Shown piece by piece: positions 7,212-14,976 of a stretch of DNA of 28,005 bases; position 1 is the first letter of the stretch, and every line of letters begins with the position of its first letter. The translations under genes were made by a program, and so were the position numbers. The DNA lies in the NCBI RefSeq assembly GCF_050315115.1, contig NZ_JBNPOJ010000021.1, positions 1 through 28,005 of the forward strand. The letters are read 5' to 3'. The DNA comes from Peptoniphilus_A sp022767005 (GTDB lineage Bacteria; Bacillota; Clostridia; Tissierellales; Peptoniphilaceae). The notes under the pieces are model-generated. The model worked only from the letters and a program-made list of their open reading frames with translations. It did no database searches and had not been told where the DNA came from.

Positions 7212-8728
7212 TGTTAGATTCAAATCTAAAAAATCAGGTTAAGCAGTATTTGCAACTTCTCGAAAGAGAGGTTGTAATCACTGTAAGCCTTGATGAAAGT
7301 GAAAATTCAAAAAATGTTAAGGAATTTATAGATGAGTTATTGCCTTTATCAGATAAATTAAAACTAGAAGAAGGAAAATTAAAGTACACTCCTAGTTTTT
7401 CTTTATCTTCAGAAAATATTGAAGGAATAACTTTTGCAGGAATTCCATTGGGACATGAATTTGAATCCTTTGTCCTTGCACTTCTTCAAGTAGGGGGAAG
7501 AGCACCTAAGATTGAAGAGTCGCAAATAAATAGAATTAAAGCAATTGATAAAGAGCTTAATTTTCAAACAATTGTAAGTTTAAGCTGCCACAACTGTCCT
7601 GAAGTTGTTCAAGCTTTAAATATAATGTCTGTACTTAATCCTAAAATTAAACATACTATGATTGATGGCTCTATGTTTAAGGATTATGTCGAAGAATTAG
7701 GAATATTAGCTGTACCAACCTCCCATCTAAATGGCGAATTATTTTACAATGGAAAGATTTCTCTTAATGAAATTTTAAATAAAGTTACAGATGAAAAAGA
7801 AGAATTAAAGCTAGATGAAAAAGAAGAATTTGATATGTTGGTAATAGGCGGTGGACCTGCAGGAGCAACTGCAGCAATCTATGCGGCTAGAAAGGGAATA
7901 AAGACAGGGCTTGTTGCTAAGGAATTTGGTGGACAAGTTAAGGAAACCTTAGCTATTGAAAACATTACTGGAATTTCATATACTGAGGGACCAAAATTCA
8001 TGGACGATGTTAGAGAACATGTAAAAAAATATAATGTGGACATTATAGATAATGTAAATGTAGAGAATATAATAGAAGAAAATCCAATTAAAATAATTAC
8101 TGATCATGGAGAACTCAAGGCTAAAACAATAGTTATAGCAACTGGTGCTAAGTGGAGATTAATCGGAGTTCCTGGTGAAATTGAGTTTAGAAATAAGGGT
8201 GTAGCTTATTGTACACATTGTGATGGACCTTTATTTAAGGATAAAAAGGTTACAGTCATAGGCGGAGGAAACTCCGGAATAGAAGCAGCCATTGACTTGG
8301 CAGGTATTGCAAAGGAAGTTTTAGTATTAGAATTCTTACCAGAATTAAAAGCAGACTCTATATTACAAGATAAGTTAAAGAAACTTAAAAATGTAAGAGT
8401 AGTTACTAATGCAGCTACACAAAGTCTAGAAGGCGAAAAAGTTTTAGAGAAAATAACTTATCAAGATAGAGTTAGTGGCGAAGTGATTACAGAAGATACA
8501 CAGGGATGTTTTATTCAAGTTGGACTTGTTCCTACAACTGAATGGATTGACAATGTAGAGAAGAATTCTCGTGGCGAAATTATAGTAGATGAGTTTGGAA
8601 AAACTAATAAAGAAGGAATTTACGCAGCGGGAGATTGTACAAATTCTACATTTAAACAAATTGTAATAGCACAAGGTAGTGGAGCTACAGCTGCACTAGG
8701 TGCATATAATTATTTAATGACTAAATAA
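7211..8728 (+). CDS. ahpF: Alkyl hydroperoxide reductase subunit F (NADH-dependent flavoprotein)
   Basis: 505 aa; transfers electrons from NADH through FAD and two disulfides to AhpC. The N-terminal tandem thioredoxin-fold domain (about 1-195) has SCHNCPE with C126 and C129. The thioredoxin reductase-like part follows: FAD dinucleotide motif VIGGGPAGATAAIYAA (211-226), ATGAKWR, redox centre CTHCDGP (C334, C337), NAD(P)H motif VIGGGNSGIEAAID (349-362) and the FAD-closing AAGDCTNS. All redox cysteines are kept. Slightly shorter than E. coli AhpF. It ends before a strong terminator, closing the ahpCF operon. Confidence 0.97.
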   Translation: MLDSNLKNQVKQYLQLLEREVVITVSLDESENSKNVKEFIDELLPLSDKLKLEEGKLKYTPSFSLSSENIEGITFAGIPLGHEFESFVLALLQVGGRAPKIEESQINRIKAIDKELNFQTIVSLSCHNCPEVVQALNIMSVLNPKIKHTMIDGSMFKDYVEELGILAVPTSHLNGELFYNGKISLNEILNKVTDEKEELKLDEKEEFDMLVIGGGPAGATAAIYAARKGIKTGLVAKEFGGQVKETLAIENITGISYTEGPKFMDDVREHVKKYNVDIIDNVNVENIIEENPIKIITDHGELKAKTIVIATGAKWRLIGVPGEIEFRNKGVAYCTHCDGPLFKDKKVTVIGGGNSGIEAAIDLAGIAKEVLVLEFLPELKADSILQDKLKKLKNVRVVTNAATQSLEGEKVLEKITYQDRVSGEVITEDTQGCFIQVGLVPTTEWIDNVEKNSRGEIIVDEFGKTNKEGIYAAGDCTNSTFKQIVIAQGSGATAALGAYNYLMTK

Positions 8729-8767
8729 AAAATTATAGTCCAATTATTATATATTGAAGAATATAGT

Positions 8768-8810
8768 GATGTTGTAAAATAGATAATTTTATTTTGCAAC
8801 ATCTTTTTTT
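8768..8810 (+). terminator. Terminator of ahpCF
   Basis: GATGTTG-T-AAAATA (8768-8781) pairs with TATTTT-G-CAACATC (14 bp with one T-G wobble), followed by a run of seven T. It separates ahpCF from the ribosomal protein promoter. Confidence 0.9.
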
Positions 8811-8863
8811 GAAGTAAATAAAAATTATGGAAAAGTTTCTCCGAAAATTATATGAGAGAAATG

Positions 8864-8933
8864 AAAAAATTTTCAAAAAAATTTTAAATACTTTAAAAAA
8901 TGGCTTTACATTGGCTTAAATTTACTATATAAT
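8864..8933 (+). promoter_or_regulatory. Promoter of the S10 ribosomal protein operon, with upstream A/T tracts
   Basis: TTTACA (8905-8910), a 17-nt spacer and a perfect TATAAT (8928-8933) give a strong sigma-70/SigA-type promoter. Upstream, A tracts at 8864-8869, 8875-8881 and 8895-8900 resemble an UP element for the RNA polymerase alpha subunit. Transcription should begin near 8940, leaving a leader of about 200 nt before rpsJ. Confidence 0.85.
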
Positions 8934-8939
8934 GTTTAA

Positions 8940-9141
8940 GCGTTTAAAAAGAATGTTGCGATGAAATCATAAGTTGCTTGAAACTTTGCCGAAAAAAAGG
9001 AGTTTCGAGGTAATTATGACGGAGAAGTCCAGGCTGGACTTGGGCGAGGGTTATTTTTTTCAGATGGGCTCTATGATACACTAGGGTGCGTTTATCGATA
9101 ACCCCATTCGCAAGTAAGGCTTTAGCGAATAGGAGGTAAAT
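8940..9141 (+). promoter_or_regulatory. Structured 5' leader of rpsJ, candidate cis-regulatory RNA
   Basis: About 200 nt without a gene but dense in complementary segments. Stem A: TCATAA (8967-8972) with TTATGA (9014-9019), enclosing CTTGAAACT (8977-8985) with AGTTTCGAG (9001-9009). Stem B: AAGTCCA-GGC-TGGACTT (9025-9041). Stem C: GGGTTAT (9048-9054) with ATAACCC (9098-9104), enclosing GATACAC with GTG and TATC. Stem D: ATTCGC (9106-9111) with GCGAAT (9125-9130), which abuts the AGGAGG of rpsJ; upstream C residues could extend the pairing into that site. No T run follows a stem, so control would more likely be translational. I cannot assign it to a known leader family with certainty. Confidence 0.6.
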
Positions 9142-9459
9142 ATGTCTAACAAAGGCAAACAAAAAATCAGAATTAAACTTAAAGCTTATGATCACGAATT
9201 ACTTGATAATTCAGCGTTAAGAATTGTTGAAGCTGCTAAGAAGAGCGGTGCAGAAGTATCTGGACCAATTCCTCTTCCAACAGAAAAGGAAATTATTACA
9301 ATTATAAGAGCTGTACACAAGTATAAGTATTCAAGAGAACAATTTGAGCAAAGAACTCACAAGCGTCTAATTGATATACTTAATCCTACACAAAAAACTG
9401 TAGATTCACTTATGAAGTTAAATCTACCAGCTGGTGTAGACATAGAAATTAAACTTTAA
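9142..9459 (+). CDS. rpsJ: 30S ribosomal protein S10
   Basis: First gene of the S10 cluster; the protein sits in the 30S head and also joins NusB in antitermination complexes. 105 aa, close to the usual 102-103. It starts MSNKGKQKIRIKLKAYDHELLD and has the conserved SGAEVSGPIPLPTEK loop and the KYSREQFEQRTHKRLIDI segment. AGGAGG is correctly spaced before the ATG. It follows a structured leader rather than the tuf gene commonly found upstream in other Firmicutes. Confidence 0.98.
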   Translation: MSNKGKQKIRIKLKAYDHELLDNSALRIVEAAKKSGAEVSGPIPLPTEKEIITIIRAVHKYKYSREQFEQRTHKRLIDILNPTQKTVDSLMKLNLPAGVDIEIKL

Positions 9460-9474
9460 GACTTTGCTTTATAT

Positions 9475-9492
9475 GACTTCTATTTAGAAGTC
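9475..9492 (+). other. Perfect hairpin between rpsJ and rplC
   Basis: GACTTCT-ATTT-AGAAGTC is a perfect 7-bp stem with a 4-nt loop in the 58-nt gap, the widest gap in the S10 part of the cluster. No T run follows, so it is not an ordinary terminator. It could be an RNA processing or stability site. Confidence 0.6.
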
Positions 9493-9517
9493 CGCTGTAA
9501 ATACTAGGAGGTGCAAC

Positions 9518-10150
9518 ATGAAATATTTAGTAGGTAAAAAAATTGGCATGACCCAAATTATTGATGAAGAGGGTAATGTTACTCCTGTCTCAGTTATTGA
9601 AGTAGAACCAAATGTTGTTGTGCAAAAGAAAACAATTGAAAGTGATGGATACAATGCTATCCAAGTTGCAACACATGAAGTTAAAGAAAAAAAACTTAAC
9701 AAACCTGAGAAGGGACATTTCGACAAGGCAGGCGTAGGATATAGAAAACATCTTTCTGAATTTAGAACTGATGATGTAGATTCTTACAACCTTGGAGATG
9801 AAATAAAGGTAGATATTTTTGAAGTAGAGGAACATGTTGATGTAATTGGTACTTCAAAGGGTAAAGGAACTGCAGGTATTATCAAACGCCATAACTTTGG
9901 CCGTGGTAGAGAAACTCACGGTTCTAAATTCCACAGAATGCCAGGTGGTATGGGTGCTGCTTCTTATCCAGGAAAAGTATTCAAAAACCATAGAATGGCT
10001 GGAAAAATGGGTAACGAAAGAGTTACTGTTCAAAATTTAGAAATTGTTAGAATAGATACAGATAAAAATTTAATTTTAGTTAAGGGTGCTATCCCAGGAC
10101 CTAAGAAGGGAACTGTAAGAATTAAAAGCACTGTTAAAATGACTAAATAA
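9518..10150 (+). CDS. rplC: 50S ribosomal protein L3
   Basis: 210-aa large-subunit protein that binds near the 3' end of 23S rRNA and starts assembly; its central extension reaches toward the peptidyl transferase centre. Signatures: MKYLVGKKIGMTQI at the N-terminus, then HNFGRGRETHGSKFHRMPGG around residues 125-145, then GKMGNERVTVQNL and GAIPGPKKGTVRI. AGGAGGTG precedes the ATG by a normal distance. Length is typical. Confidence 0.98.
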   Translation: MKYLVGKKIGMTQIIDEEGNVTPVSVIEVEPNVVVQKKTIESDGYNAIQVATHEVKEKKLNKPEKGHFDKAGVGYRKHLSEFRTDDVDSYNLGDEIKVDIFEVEEHVDVIGTSKGKGTAGIIKRHNFGRGRETHGSKFHRMPGGMGAASYPGKVFKNHRMAGKMGNERVTVQNLEIVRIDTDKNLILVKGAIPGPKKGTVRIKSTVKMTK

Positions 10151-10167
10151 GATAGGGAGGTTAAGAA

Positions 10168-10791
10168 ATGCCTAAAATTCAAATGATTGACATTAAGGGA
10201 AATCCTGTTGAAGAAGTCGAACTAAGTGAAGGGCTATTTGATGCTCCTATAAGCACTCATGCTGTTTATTTAGTTGTTAAAAATATTTTGGCTAATAAAA
10301 GACAAGGTACTCACTCTGCTAAAACTCGTGCTGAAGTGCGTGGAGGCGGAAGAAAGCCTTGGAGACAAAAGGGAACAGGTCGTGCAAGACAAGGTTCTAT
10401 TAGATCACCTCAATGGAGAGGTGGCGGAGTTGTTTTCGCTAAGAAACCAAGAGATTATTCTTATACAACTCCTAAGAAGGCTAGAAGAGTTGCTCTTAAG
10501 TCAGTTCTTACTAGCAAATTCCAAGATGGTGAAATGATTCTTGTTGATAAGTTCACAATGGATGAGCCAAAGACAAAGATCTTTGCAAACATCTTAAAGG
10601 ATATTAAAGCAGGAAAAAAAGCGCTTGTAGTTGTTAATGATGACGAAAAGGACGTTCAAAGGGCTGCAAGAAATATCGCTGGAGTAAAAACATCTAGAGC
10701 CACTGATATTAATGTATATGATTTATTAAAATACGATAATCTTATTATCTCAAAGGCTGCACTAGATGTTGTTGAGGAGGTTTTTAACTGA
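10168..10791 (+). CDS. rplD: 50S ribosomal protein L4
   Basis: 207 aa, normal family size. The long loop lining the exit tunnel is visible as RGGGRKPWRQKGTGRARQG and IRSPQWRGGGVVFAKKPRDY (about 58-98). L4 is the operon's autoregulator in enterobacteria; whether it acts on the rpsJ leader here is unknown. Its final codons contain GAGGAGG, which serves as the ribosome site for rplW, and its stop overlaps the rplW ATG by one base. Confidence 0.98.
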   Translation: MPKIQMIDIKGNPVEEVELSEGLFDAPISTHAVYLVVKNILANKRQGTHSAKTRAEVRGGGRKPWRQKGTGRARQGSIRSPQWRGGGVVFAKKPRDYSYTTPKKARRVALKSVLTSKFQDGEMILVDKFTMDEPKTKIFANILKDIKAGKKALVVVNDDEKDVQRAARNIAGVKTSRATDINVYDLLKYDNLIISKAALDVVEEVFN

Positions 10792-11078
10792 TGAATAAAT
10801 TTGACATTATTAAAAGACCTTTAGTTACTGAACAAAGTATGGATATGATGGCAGAAAATAAATACACTTTTGAAGTGCAAAAGGATGCCACTAAACCTGA
10901 AATCAGAAAAGCTGTTGAAGAAATCTTCGGCGTTAAGGTTGAAAAAGTATATACAATGAATATGCGTGGAAAATTAAAAAGACAAGGAGTTCATCAAGGT
11001 AGACGTCCTTCATGGAAAAAAGCTATAGTTAAGCTTACTGATGACTCAGAACCGATAGAATTTTTTGATTCTATCTGA
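10791..11078 (+). CDS. rplW: 50S ribosomal protein L23
   Basis: 95-aa protein at the tunnel exit, docking site for trigger factor and the signal recognition particle. It begins with IIKRPLVTEQSMDMM and has YTFEVQKDATKPEIRKAVEEIF followed by VKVEKVYTMN, the standard L23 core. One-base overlap with rplD implies coupled translation. Confidence 0.97.
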   Translation: MNKFDIIKRPLVTEQSMDMMAENKYTFEVQKDATKPEIRKAVEEIFGVKVEKVYTMNMRGKLKRQGVHQGRRPSWKKAIVKLTDDSEPIEFFDSI

Positions 11079-11095
11079 TAGTAGGAGGTATTAAA

Positions 11096-11926
11096 ATGGC
11101 GATTAGAGGATTTAAACCTACAACTCCTGCCCGTAGACAGATGACTGTTGCTACGTTTGAAGAGATTACTAAGAAGACACCTGAAAAATCTCTTTTAGTT
11201 AGCATCAAAAAAACTGCCGGTAGAAATTCACAAGGTAGAATTACTAGTAGACATAGAGGCGGCGGAGTTAAGAGAAAATATAGAATTATAGATTTAAAGA
11301 GAGATAAAGACAATATTCCTGCAAAAGTAGTAGCTATTGAATATGATCCATATAGAACAGCTTACATTGCACTTTTATCTTACGCTGATGGTGAAAAGAG
11401 ATACATCATCCAACCTAATGGATTAAAAGTTGGGGATGTAATCGAATCAGGTTCAGAAGCAGATATTAAAGTTGGTAACGCACTAATACTTGCTGATATC
11501 CCAGTTGGTACTACTGTTCACAACATTGAAATGACTCCTGGAAAGGGCGGTCAAATAGCAAGAAGTGCTGGATCATCAGCTCAACTTATGGCAAAAGAAG
11601 GAAAATATGCTCAACTTAGACTTCCTTCAGGTGAATTTAGATTAATAAATCAAAGATGTAAGGCAACTATTGGACAAGTTGGAAATATTTCTCACGAACT
11701 TATTACACTAGGTAAAGCAGGTAAGAGCAGATATCTTGGAAAGAGACCACATGTTAGAGGATCTGCAATGAACCCTGTTGATCACCCTCATGGTGGTGGA
11801 GAAGGTAGAACTCCAGTAGGTAGACCTTCACCAATGACTCCTTGGGGCAAGAAAGCTCTAGGACTTAAGACTAGAAAGAAATCTAAAAAATCTGATATGT
11901 ATATAGTAAGAAGAAGAACTAAGTAA
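11096..11926 (+). CDS. rplB: 50S ribosomal protein L2
   Basis: 276 aa, typical length. It is needed for subunit association and peptidyl transferase centre assembly. Recognisable segments: GIRGFKPTTPARR-like start, GRITSRHRGGGVKRKYR, IEYDPYRTAYIALLSYADGE, and the highly conserved AMNPVDHPHGGGEGRTPVGR near the C-terminus with the histidine implicated at the active site. GTAGGAGG precedes the ATG. Confidence 0.98.
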   Translation: MAIRGFKPTTPARRQMTVATFEEITKKTPEKSLLVSIKKTAGRNSQGRITSRHRGGGVKRKYRIIDLKRDKDNIPAKVVAIEYDPYRTAYIALLSYADGEKRYIIQPNGLKVGDVIESGSEADIKVGNALILADIPVGTTVHNIEMTPGKGGQIARSAGSSAQLMAKEGKYAQLRLPSGEFRLINQRCKATIGQVGNISHELITLGKAGKSRYLGKRPHVRGSAMNPVDHPHGGGEGRTPVGRPSPMTPWGKKALGLKTRKKSKKSDMYIVRRRTK

Positions 11927-11938
11927 TCGGAGGGTATA

Positions 11939-12223
11939 ATGAGTAGATCAATAAAAAAAGGACCATTTGCTGATGAACACCTTCTAAAGAAGGTTGACGA
12001 GCTTAATGAAAAGAACGAAAAGAAAGTAATTAAAACTTGGTCTCGTCGCTCAACTATTTTCCCTGAATTTGTATCACACACAATTGCTGTTCATGACGGC
12101 AGAAAACATGTGCCAGTATACATTACTGAAGACATGGTAGGACATAAATTAGGTGAATTTGTTCCAACAAGAACATATAGAGGCCACGGCGGCAAGAGCG
12201 AAAAGAGCACAACAGTTAAATAA
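11939..12223 (+). CDS. rpsS: 30S ribosomal protein S19
   Basis: 94 aa; forms a pair with S13 in the 30S head near the A-site tRNA. It begins MSRSIKKGPFADEHLLKKV and has TWSRRSTIFPEFVSHTIAVH, HVPVYITEDMVGHKLGEF and the end TRTYRGHGG, all standard. CGGAGGG lies shortly before the ATG. Confidence 0.98.
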   Translation: MSRSIKKGPFADEHLLKKVDELNEKNEKKVIKTWSRRSTIFPEFVSHTIAVHDGRKHVPVYITEDMVGHKLGEFVPTRTYRGHGGKSEKSTTVK

Positions 12224-12234
12224 GGAGGGTTATA

Positions 12235-12570
12235 ATGCAAGCACAAGCAATTGCAAAATATGTAAGAATATCACCTCTTAAGGTGAATTATATTTGCGCT
12301 GAAATACGCGGCAAAAGCGTTGATGAGGCCCTCTCTATTTTAAAATTTACTAATAAGAGGGGAGCTCATGAACTCTATAAGGTACTAAAATCAGCTGTAG
12401 CTAATGCTGAAAACAACCTTAATTTGGACAGAGACGATCTTTATGTGAAAAAAGCATACGCTAATGACGGACCTACTATGAAGAGATTTCGTCCTAAGGC
12501 TAAGGGTATGGCTTATCCAATCCTTAAAAGATCAAGTCACATTGGCGTTGTAGTAGCAGAAAGAGAGTAA
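12235..12570 (+). CDS. rplV: 50S ribosomal protein L22
   Basis: 111 aa; contacts all 23S rRNA domains, and its beta hairpin lines the exit tunnel opposite L4. The N-terminal YVRISPLKVNYICAEIRGKS and the tunnel hairpin region PTMKRFRPKAKGMAYPILKR followed by SSHIGVVV identify it. GGAGGG precedes the ATG. Confidence 0.98.
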   Translation: MQAQAIAKYVRISPLKVNYICAEIRGKSVDEALSILKFTNKRGAHELYKVLKSAVANAENNLNLDRDDLYVKKAYANDGPTMKRFRPKAKGMAYPILKRSSHIGVVVAERE

Positions 12571-12581
12571 GGAGGTAGAGA

Positions 12582-13346
12582 ATGGGCCAAAAAGTAAACC
12601 CACATGGACTTCGTGTTGGAATAATTAAAGATTGGGATTCAAAATGGTACGCAGACAAGAAAAATTTTGCCGATCTTTTAGTTGAAGACAACAATATTAG
12701 AAAATATGTCAAGAAAAAACTTTATACTGCAGGAATCTCTAAGATTGAAATTGAAAGAGCTGCTAATAGAGTTAAAGTTTCAATTCACACAGCTAAACCA
12801 GGAATGGTAATTGGACGTGGAGGAGCTGGAGTTGAAGAACTTAGAGCTGAAATTGAAAAGCTTACAAATAAATCTGTTGTAATAAATGTTGAGGAGATTA
12901 AAAATCAAGATTTAGATGCACAAATAGTTGCTGAAAGCATTGCAGAATCTCTTGAAAGAAGAGTTGCATTTAGACGTGCTATGAAACAAGCAATTCAAAG
13001 AACTATGCGTCAAGGAGCTCTTGGTATTAAGACTGCTGTATCAGGTCGTTTAGGCGGTGCAGATATGGCAAGAACTGAAGGTTATTCTGAAGGAACTATT
13101 CCTCTTCAAACATTAAGAGCTGATATCGACTACGGTTTCGCTGAAGCTGATACTACTTACGGCAAGATTGGCGTTAAGGTTTGGCTTTATAAGGGCGAAG
13201 TTCTCCCTGAATTAAAAGAAGATTCAAGAAGAAAACCTAGAGATAACAGAGATAATAGAGATAATAGAAATCGCAAAAGACGCGATAACAGAAACAATAA
13301 TTTTAACAGAAACAATAGAAGAGACAATAAGAATAAAGAGTCTTAA
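12582..13346 (+). CDS. rpsC: 30S ribosomal protein S3 with an Arg/Asn/Asp-rich C-terminal tail
   Basis: 254 aa. Residues 1-210 are a normal S3: MGQKVNPHGLRVGIIKDWDS, the KH domain with GMVIGRGGAGVEEL (GRGG at 78-81), and the C-terminal domain ending GVKVWLYKGEVLPE. Residues about 211-254 form a low-complexity tail built from RDN/NRN units with roughly 13 Arg, 13 Asn and 6 Asp. It is encoded in part by three 9-nt repeats (AGAGATAAY, 13239-13265). S3 helps form the mRNA entry site and helicase, so a disordered basic tail could touch mRNA or rRNA. The reading frame continues with a clean stop and a good rplP ribosome site, which argues against a frameshift. Confidence 0.97.
   Translation: MGQKVNPHGLRVGIIKDWDSKWYADKKNFADLLVEDNNIRKYVKKKLYTAGISKIEIERAANRVKVSIHTAKPGMVIGRGGAGVEELRAEIEKLTNKSVVINVEEIKNQDLDAQIVAESIAESLERRVAFRRAMKQAIQRTMRQGALGIKTAVSGRLGGADMARTEGYSEGTIPLQTLRADIDYGFAEADTTYGKIGVKVWLYKGEVLPELKEDSRRKPRDNRDNRDNRNRKRRDNRNNNFNRNNRRDNKNKES
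13239..13265 (+). repeat. Three 9-nt direct repeats within rpsC
   Basis: AGAGATAAC, AGAGATAAT and AGAGATAAT lie head to tail and encode repeated R-D-N units. Being multiples of three, copy changes would keep the frame. Similar units (GATAACAGAAAC, AACAGAAACAAT) continue less regularly to about 13320. Confidence 0.85.
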
Positions 13347-13363
13347 AGAAGGGAGGAATAGTC

Positions 13364-13795
13364 ATGTTGATGCCTAAGAGAGTAAAATATCGTAAAGTTC
13401 ACAGAGGCAGAATGAAGGGCAAGGCTATGCGTGGTAATGAGCTTGCATATGGCGAATATGGTATAAAAGCTTTAGAACCTTGTTGGATAACTTCAAATCA
13501 AATAGAAGCGGCACGTCGTGCTATGACAAGATATATTCGTAGAGGTGGAAATATCTGGATTAAGATTTTCCCAGACAAACCTGTTACTGAAAAACCTGCT
13601 GAAACTCGTATGGGTTCTGGTAAAGGTGCTCCAGAGTATTGGGTTGCAGTAGTTAAACCAGGAAGAATTTTATTTGAAATGGGCGGTGTTTCTGAAGAAG
13701 TTGCAAGAGAAGCTATGAGACTTGCATCTATGAAACTGCCTGTGAAAACTAAATTCGTTATGAAAGATAAGGATGGTGACTCAAATGAAGGCTAA
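13364..13795 (+). CDS. rplP: 50S ribosomal protein L16
   Basis: 143 aa; binds near the A-site finger and 5S rRNA. MLMPKRVKYRKVHRGRMKGK, then ALEPCWITSNQIEAARRAM, then WIKIFPDKPVTEKPAETRMG and GKGAPEYWVAVVKPGRILFE are diagnostic. Two ATGs lie close together (13364, 13370). GGGAGG at 13351-13356 is spaced better for the first, which gives the usual ML-PKR opening. The gene end overlaps rpmC. Confidence 0.97.
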   Translation: MLMPKRVKYRKVHRGRMKGKAMRGNELAYGEYGIKALEPCWITSNQIEAARRAMTRYIRRGGNIWIKIFPDKPVTEKPAETRMGSGKGAPEYWVAVVKPGRILFEMGGVSEEVAREAMRLASMKLPVKTKFVMKDKDGDSNEG

Positions 13796-13991
13796 TGAAA
13801 TTCGCAAAATGACTAGCGAAGATTTAAATAATAAGGTTAATGAACTTAAAAATGAACTTTTTAATTTGAGATTCAGATTGGCTACTGGTCAACTTGACAA
13901 TCCATCAAGTATTAAAAATGTCAAAAGAGATATAGCAAAAGTAAAAACGATCATTAGAGAACGTGAACTTGAAGTTGGAAAGGAGGCTTAA
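13785..13991 (+). CDS. rpmC: 50S ribosomal protein L29
   Basis: 68-aa coiled-coil protein at the tunnel exit beside L23. MKANEIRKMTSEDLNNKVNE and the LFNLRFRLATGQLDNPSSIK core are typical. I chose the ATG at 13785: GGATGGTGA lies just before it, and the family normally begins MKANEI. An upstream in-frame ATG at 13773 has its AAGG directly abutting. The gene overlaps the rplP end by 11 nt. Confidence 0.93.
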   Translation: MKANEIRKMTSEDLNNKVNELKNELFNLRFRLATGQLDNPSSIKNVKRDIAKVKTIIRERELEVGKEA

Positions 13992-13995
13992 TCTC

Positions 13996-14250
13996 ATGGA
14001 AAGAAATTCAAGAAAAACTATAACAGGAATTGTAGTAAGCGATAAAATGGATAAGACTATTGTAGTTAAAACTGAGACTTTAAAGAATCATCCAATTTAT
14101 AAAAAGAGATTTAAGAAAACTACTAAGTTCAAGGCTCATGATGAAAACAACGAATGTGGTATTGGTGATCGCGTAAAACTTATGGAAACTAGACCACTAA
14201 GTAAAGATAAAAGATGGAGACTTGTAGAAATTATTGAAAAAGCTCAATAA
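13996..14250 (+). CDS. rpsQ: 30S ribosomal protein S17
   Basis: 84-aa primary 16S rRNA-binding protein with an OB fold. The start at 13996 is set by AGGAGG (13981-13986) within the end of rpmC. A longer frame begins inside rpmC and is not needed. Signatures: RKTITGIVVSDKMDKTIVV, HPIYKKRFKKTTKFKAHDE and IGDRVKLMETRPLSKDKRW. Confidence 0.96.
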   Translation: MERNSRKTITGIVVSDKMDKTIVVKTETLKNHPIYKKRFKKTTKFKAHDENNECGIGDRVKLMETRPLSKDKRWRLVEIIEKAQ

Positions 14251-14273
14251 TTTTAACTTGAAAGGAGAATAAC

Positions 14274-14642
14274 ATGATTCAACAAGAAACAAGATTGCGT
14301 GTTGCTGACAATTCAGGTGCAAGAGAACTATCTGTAATTAAAGTCCTTGGTGGAACTAATAGAAAAACAGCTAGTATCGGAGATATCGTGGTTTGTTCTG
14401 TAAAGAATGCAACACCCGGTGGCGTTGTCAAAAAAGGTTCTGTTGTAAAAGCAGTTGTTGTTAGAACAAACAAGGGTATCAGCAGAAAAGATGGATCTTA
14501 CATTAGTTTTGACGACAATGCTGCTGTTGTAATTAAAGATGATAGAAGCCCTGTTGGTACTCGTATTTTTGGACCTGTAACTAGAGAACTAAGAGCTGGA
14601 AACTTTATGAAAATTATTTCTCTAGCTCCGGAAGTACTATAA
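14274..14642 (+). CDS. rplN: 50S ribosomal protein L14
   Basis: 122 aa, exact family length. It forms an intersubunit bridge and is the docking site of the silencing factor RsfS. MIQQETRLRVADNSGARELS, GDIVVCSVKNATPGG and GTRIFGPVTRELR followed by FMKIISLAPEVL are highly conserved. AAAGGAG precedes the ATG; first gene after the S10 portion, in the same transcript by spacing. Confidence 0.98.
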   Translation: MIQQETRLRVADNSGARELSVIKVLGGTNRKTASIGDIVVCSVKNATPGGVVKKGSVVKAVVVRTNKGISRKDGSYISFDDNAAVVIKDDRSPVGTRIFGPVTRELRAGNFMKIISLAPEVL

Positions 14643-14656
14643 TTTGGAGGTGTAAT

Positions 14657-14965
14657 ATGAAAATTAAAAAGGATGACATCGTAAAAGTTATAGCCGGAAA
14701 AGATAAAGGCAAAACTGGTAAGGTATTAAGAACAATTCCTAAAAAAGATTTAGTAGTTGTTGAAAAGGTAAATATTGTTACTAAACACATTAAACCTAGA
14801 GGACCACAAAATCCAGGTGGAATAGAAAAAATGGAAGCTCCAATTCATGTATCTAATGTTATGTACTTTGACAGTGCATCAGGAAAAGCTACAAGAATTG
14901 GATATAAGATAGAAGACGGAAAAAAAGTTAGATTTGCAAAATCTAGCGGAAAGGTAATTAAGTAG
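14657..14965 (+). CDS. rplX: 50S ribosomal protein L24
   Basis: 102 aa; one of the two assembly-initiating L proteins. An N-terminal KOW motif is visible as DDIVKVIAGKDKGKTGKVL, followed by VEKVNIVTKHIKP and NPGGIEKMEAPIHVSNVM. GGAGGTG lies before the ATG. Confidence 0.97.
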   Translation: MKIKKDDIVKVIAGKDKGKTGKVLRTIPKKDLVVVEKVNIVTKHIKPRGPQNPGGIEKMEAPIHVSNVMYFDSASGKATRIGYKIEDGKKVRFAKSSGKVIK

Positions 14966-14976
14966 GGGGTAGAATA

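Noticed and set aside
9025..9060. Possible attenuator: stem AAGTCCA/TGGACTT followed by T7 in the rpsJ leader
   Set aside because: The T run begins about 12 nt after the stem, too far for a standard terminator, and its start is paired in another stem.
8944..9195. 83-aa minus-strand frame across the rpsJ leader
   Set aside because: It crosses into rpsJ, has no ribosome site, and the region is better explained by RNA structure.
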